DNA of 36,397 bases, taken from positions 1-36,397 of the forward strand of contig JACDHS010000043.1 of assembly GCA_013820875.1 (NCBI GenBank). The letters run 5' to 3'. Of the stretch, positions 34,001 through 36,397 are shown piece after piece. The first letter of the stretch is position 1. Each line of letters starts with the position of its first letter. This stretch comes from Verrucomicrobiota bacterium (lineage in GTDB: Bacteria; Verrucomicrobiota; Verrucomicrobiia; Limisphaerales; JACDHS01). A program made the position numbers and the translations under genes. The notes under the pieces are model-generated. The model had not been told where the DNA came from and ran no database searches. It was given only the letters and a program-made list of their open reading frames with translations.

Positions 34001-36059
34001 CCCCGGAGGTGAAGTTTCTGACCAGTGTTTGGCTGGCTGTGAGTGCATAGCCGCTAACTGCAGACACGTCGAAGGTGGTTCCATTCGTGATGGTGATGGT
34101 TGGGCTGGCAATAGAACCCCCTGTTCCGATGGCGAGTGTGCCAGCACGAATGAGGGTGCCGCCCGAGTAAGTGTTCGCTCCCGTGAGAGTAACCTTGCTG
34201 CCACCACTCTTGGTCAGCGCGCCGGAGCCAGTCAATGCCTGGCCGATGATGACATCGCTCGTTGCGTCAATGGTCAGTCCGCCCGCTTGAATCTGAGCGA
34301 GGTTCAGCCCGGTCATGAACGCACTGTTGGCACCGGACGCTGTGCGCAGAATGGCATTGTCAAAATAAATGCGAGCGTCGCCGCCAGAAGTGGTCTTCTT
34401 GATCTGTATGGGTTCGACCACGCCGTTTTTAATCGTGTAAGTTCCCGTTCCCGCACCCGTCTGGCTGAAGTTCACCGTGCAACCCGACACAAGACCACCC
34501 GTTTGCGAAACGTCACCAGACGAACCGGCGGAATACGCTACTCCCAGGTGACCTCCAGCCATGGTCAAGGTGCTGTTGTTGATTTCTAAACGGCTCGTGA
34601 CAGGATTGGCGCTGTCGCCCACGCGAAGATTTCCACCCGAGGTGGTGAGGGCAAATGTGGCGCCGTTGGTCAGAATCATTTGCGCCCCCGAACCGATAGC
34701 CTGCGAGCCGATGCGATAACCGCCACGCGAAGAGAAAGTGCCGCCATCCACGATGTGCTTTCCTTCGTGAAGGAGAAAGGGTGGGTTCACCAGGCTTGCC
34801 GCCCCGATTGCCATCGAACCTTTGACGCGAAGTGTGCCACCGCCGTAAACAGCATGTGCTCCGCTCACCTCTACCGAAGTCGTGTTGTCCAGCACCACTT
34901 CACTTCCACTGGCGATGCTCCAGTCCTTTGCAGAAGTGGAACCCCATGCAACGTCAGCTTTGAAGGTGTTGTTGCCCACCAAATTTGTGATGGCGCCACT
35001 GATCGTTAATTCGTTTCCGTAAAGTGCGAAGCCGCCGTTGTTGAACGTCACCCACGGCACGGTTAACCCAGTGATGTTATTCGTGTTGGACTGGCGCGTG
35101 GTGCCTTTGAAAGTCAGACTGTCACCGCTAACCGGAGCCGTCATTCCGCCCCAGTTCCCCCCCGTGCTCCAGTTGCCGTTTGCGCCATTCCCGGTCCATG
35201 GCTGCGGTCCGGAAATCCACGTCAAAGAAAAGTTGTCATATCTGACATTCCCTGCATTCGGGGCGATATCCCACATGATATAACGAGCAGTGCCGTCCAG
35301 ACGCCATCCGGTGCCAGCAAGATTGGAATCGGATGCAGTATCATAAAACCACGTGCTGCCACCGTTCAGCGAAAGTTGCACACGGGAATTATATGTCGTC
35401 GTTTCCATGCCAGCGTCGGTCACGCGCATCAATAAAGTAATTTCGGTTCCGTAAGTGTTGGCTCCCATGGTATGGATCGCCGCATTCAAGTCGCTGCCTA
35501 AACCGGATGATCCGGTGTCAATCCGTTTTCCGATCGTGTAAAAATTATTTCCACTCGCCGCCCGGTAGAGTTGCACACCGAAATCCCAGGTAGTGGCATC
35601 CCCTTCTCCAGTGCCAAGAGCAAAGGAGGTGCGGTAAACTCCGGTAGAATCGTTGTCCATGCTGATAGCAACATCATAGACCACCGGGTTCGCAGGGGTT
35701 GCCGCCTCAATTCCAAGAGCGGGCGCGAAATCGAAAGGGGTCGTCCCATTGGCAGAAAGCGTAAACCTTCCAGCGTTGGCTGCTGCCACCACTCGCAGTT
35801 TGCTGCCAGGGATATCGTAGGCAGTCGTTGCCTTGGTCCCGGTGTTCATGTAGCGCAGGCCGGCAGCAATGGAACCGGTCAAACGGGTGGTCGGTGGATT
35901 GATCCCGGTGTTGACGCCACTGCCCAGCCCAAAGCCGGTGCCAGAACTGGTGACGTTGTAATTATCGCCAATGATCACGGTTGCGCCATGCACGGGATTA
36001 CTGAATAGAACCGCCAGGGCCAAGCCAGGCAGGAGAGTTAGTTTTCGCAAAATTTTCAT
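31032..36059 (-). CDS. Giant secreted autotransporter-repeat/metallophosphoesterase protein
   Basis: From ATG 36059 the product is 1675 aa; upstream in-frame codons have no signal character. A signal peptide (LRKLTLLPGLALAVLFSNPVHG) begins it. An N-terminal lectin-like beta domain is followed by beta-solenoid sequence with an autotransporter-associated repeat near residue 610 (GALTKSGGSKVTLTGANTYS and GGTLIRAGTL). A calcineurin-like metallophosphoesterase spans about 1170-1465, with VLPDTQNY, TLGDCVQNGD, VGNHD, LTHHAG and GGHVFN supplying metal ligands. A fibronectin-III-like segment and an Asp-rich calcium-binding segment (about 1541-1585, DPDADDDGDGQS) precede the C-terminus. It should be extracellular or surface-bound; phosphate scavenging is possible but unproven. 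No membrane barrel is attached. Confidence 0.85.
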   Translation of the reverse strand: MKILRKLTLLPGLALAVLFSNPVHGATVIIGDNYNVTSSGTGFGLGSGVNTGINPPTTRLTGSIAAGLRYMNTGTKATTAYDIPGSKLRVVAAANAGRFTLSANGTTPFDFAPALGIEAATPANPVVYDVAISMDNDSTGVYRTSFALGTGEGDATTWDFGVQLYRAASGNNFYTIGKRIDTGSSGLGSDLNAAIHTMGANTYGTEITLLMRVTDAGMETTTYNSRVQLSLNGGSTWFYDTASDSNLAGTGWRLDGTARYIMWDIAPNAGNVRYDNFSLTWISGPQPWTGNGANGNWSTGGNWGGMTAPVSGDSLTFKGTTRQSNTNNITGLTVPWVTFNNGGFALYGNELTISGAITNLVGNNTFKADVAWGSTSAKDWSIASGSEVVLDNTTSVEVSGAHAVYGGGTLRVKGSMAIGAASLVNPPFLLHEGKHIVDGGTFSSRGGYRIGSQAIGSGAQMILTNGATFALTTSGGNLRVGDSANPVTSRLEINNSTLTMAGGHLGVAYSAGSSGDVSQTGGLVSGCTVNFSQTGAGTGTYTIKNGVVEPIQIKKTTSGGDARIYFDNAILRTASGANSAFMTGLNLAQIQAGGLTIDATSDVIIGQALTGSGALTKSGGSKVTLTGANTYSGGTLIRAGTLAIGTGGSIASPTITITNGTTFDVSAVSGYALTASQTLVRNFTSGVGNVNGSITLNSGAKVSLQANGTGGTVGAINVTGGLTLNANTITINVIGSSLGAETYPLINYTGSKSGSFNATPTITGSGLGAGLVASILETSGQISLKVIVPPVPPHGVAAANIQVVQHDLANNVHSVTATTTTSINGFKIREGSNRGDINVQIGSSSNDDVETGVMITSVAENGRNHGEDSGMNYCTSSMAYSRGGANGGSFFIPIANTPDGQEYNINVSAAFFPFTNWLAGHARNSTDINGGPNNLFTGSPGLSLGTHFVDNGGGISTVNLTSLGINSTTDGILLVTHARNEGNRASSVANANGTWTVHVRDNAANGAETEQDPVVFVFVPKSNASVISGKFQGDGGILMHNGPTPRFSLNNVSTGNWLLTIPGHTPNTGVLVLSPEGGDSVNQDNIVSFQPSGSGWMIQSRDLPGNGLQTPAGPVASFAFIPAPMATLVSPANNVANVASSPTLKVAVVNPAGGNVKVTFHGHQAPKPYPGRDFLIPVLPDTQNYARENSGLGDATKEMWFAQTDWIANNRVSQNIAYVATLGDCVQNGDIKNGNPNTGEWRIATNAMYRLEKQSTTKLVFGIPYGITVGNHDQQPAGDPNGTSNLYNQYFGISHFSDKPYYGGHFGSDNDNWFDLFSAGGMDFIVFSFEYGRYGSAVLNWANAVLATNQNRRVIVLTHHAGSDSTPSNLSNQGSALYQGLKENPNFFLMLGGHVFNNGGEGSRANTFNGKTVRTLVSNYQGRFNGGNGLMRLMYFSPSNNIVNIKTYSPYTGNYETDADSQFSFSYNMQPNGAGSPGTAYVVLGTNLNVVPGTQSSIVWSGLQASKTYEWYVTVTDEAGDYSTSSEWRFTTTSGFTKPAFTDENDNGISDEWEAQYGITDPDADDDGDGQSNRAEYLAKTNPKDAASLLRILSAEQHPDGNVTLTWSAVGGVRYRIQCSDGNPTAFADTQEGDDIEMDAETAESVSTQSFTDTFLNGAPINSSRFYRIKVVSAD

Positions 36060-36397
36060 GATGGGTGTTTGCGTTTGGGTTGGGACAAGACGCGACTCCA
36101 CTTCAAAGCCACTCTGGTGGAGGGGGGACACCACCGGCTGCGTACTGCCAGAAAGGGCAAAGGCTTTTGGGAGATCGGTGCAAAGGCTAGGCAGACGAGA
36201 CCAATCCGGCAATACCCGCAAATTAGGGTAAGTCTTTGATCACCTCAGACGTATATCCGTGGTCTCCAACCCCTTGTCATTACCCACATCTTTTCAGGGT
36301 TGGATTAACGCCTCTGATAATAAGGTGTAATATGTTGATATATAGCTGTTTATGACTTGTACTTTTTTTAAGTACATCTCACAATGCCGGAATGATT
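36060..36397. other. Upstream region of the giant gene
   Basis: The 338 bp up to the window end contain no gene. The AT-rich part (about 36300-36397) probably carries the minus-strand promoter. A perfect 7-bp palindrome, TGTACTT-TTTTT-AAGTACA, lies at 36358-36376. A GGTGG/CCACC hairpin occurs near 36116-36136 in what would be a long 5' leader. No known riboswitch was recognised. Confidence 0.4.

Noticed and set aside
36060-36240. Possible riboswitch in the long leader of the giant gene
   Set aside because: A small hairpin is visible, but no conserved riboswitch core could be matched.

Overview
The window looks like chromosomal DNA of a Gram-negative verrucomicrobial bacterium, probably Pedosphaera-like (Limisphaerales). 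I infer this from gene content, not from a marker gene. The clues are a secreted pseudopilin-like protein with the FTLSELLVVIAIIAIIAGLL leader, a Tat-exported Gfo/Idh oxidoreductase, giant secreted Ig/MBG and autotransporter-repeat proteins, envelope biogenesis genes (BamD-like, LptE-like, KdsD), and gene gaps filled with short palindromic repeats. No rRNA, tRNA, CRISPR array, transposase or phage gene was recognised.

Layout. 1-2200: a TylF-type methyltransferase and a small sulfotransferase, both on the minus strand, set among short tandem repeats. 2200-3660: a small unknown protein and a REC-PAS response regulator with a Cys-pair C-terminal domain. 3660-10170: a repeat-rich spacer, a Gfo/Idh oxidoreductase, a CusF-SCO1 fusion lipoprotein, a sialidase-like protein, RdgB and a secreted esterase. 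10330-14070: a small ORF, a membrane-anchored endonuclease/exonuclease/phosphatase-family protein translationally coupled to a GT39-like membrane glycosyltransferase, then a convergent GT2 glycosyltransferase. 14300-21300: a minus-strand run of six genes in the order bamD-like, lptE-like, dgkA, CHASE2 adenylate cyclase, FecR-domain surface protein and outer-membrane beta-barrel. The last three are tightly spaced and look like one signalling/surface module. 21470-26000: a YdcF-like protein, then a 1258-aa secreted MBG/Ig protein with a clear intrinsic terminator. 26000-27300: a gene-free stretch holding two unusual repeat structures. 27300-36397: kdsD, a secreted alpha/beta hydrolase, a pseudopilin-like protein, a Tyr/Pro-rich lipoprotein, and a 1675-aa secreted protein combining autotransporter-type beta repeats, a metallophosphoesterase and a calcium-binding-like segment.

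The genes mostly serve the cell envelope: LPS precursor synthesis (kdsD), LPS and outer-membrane-protein assembly (lptE-, bamD-like), lipid recycling (dgkA), glycan modification (methyltransferase, sulfotransferase, glycosyltransferases) and large secreted proteins. The most unusual non-coding structure is a tandem array of 41-bp units at 26806-27092 in which every unit encodes two different hairpins. A family of short hairpins followed by CTATAGTT occurs three times, each time inside a larger palindrome. All functional assignments come from reading motifs by eye; no database search was run.
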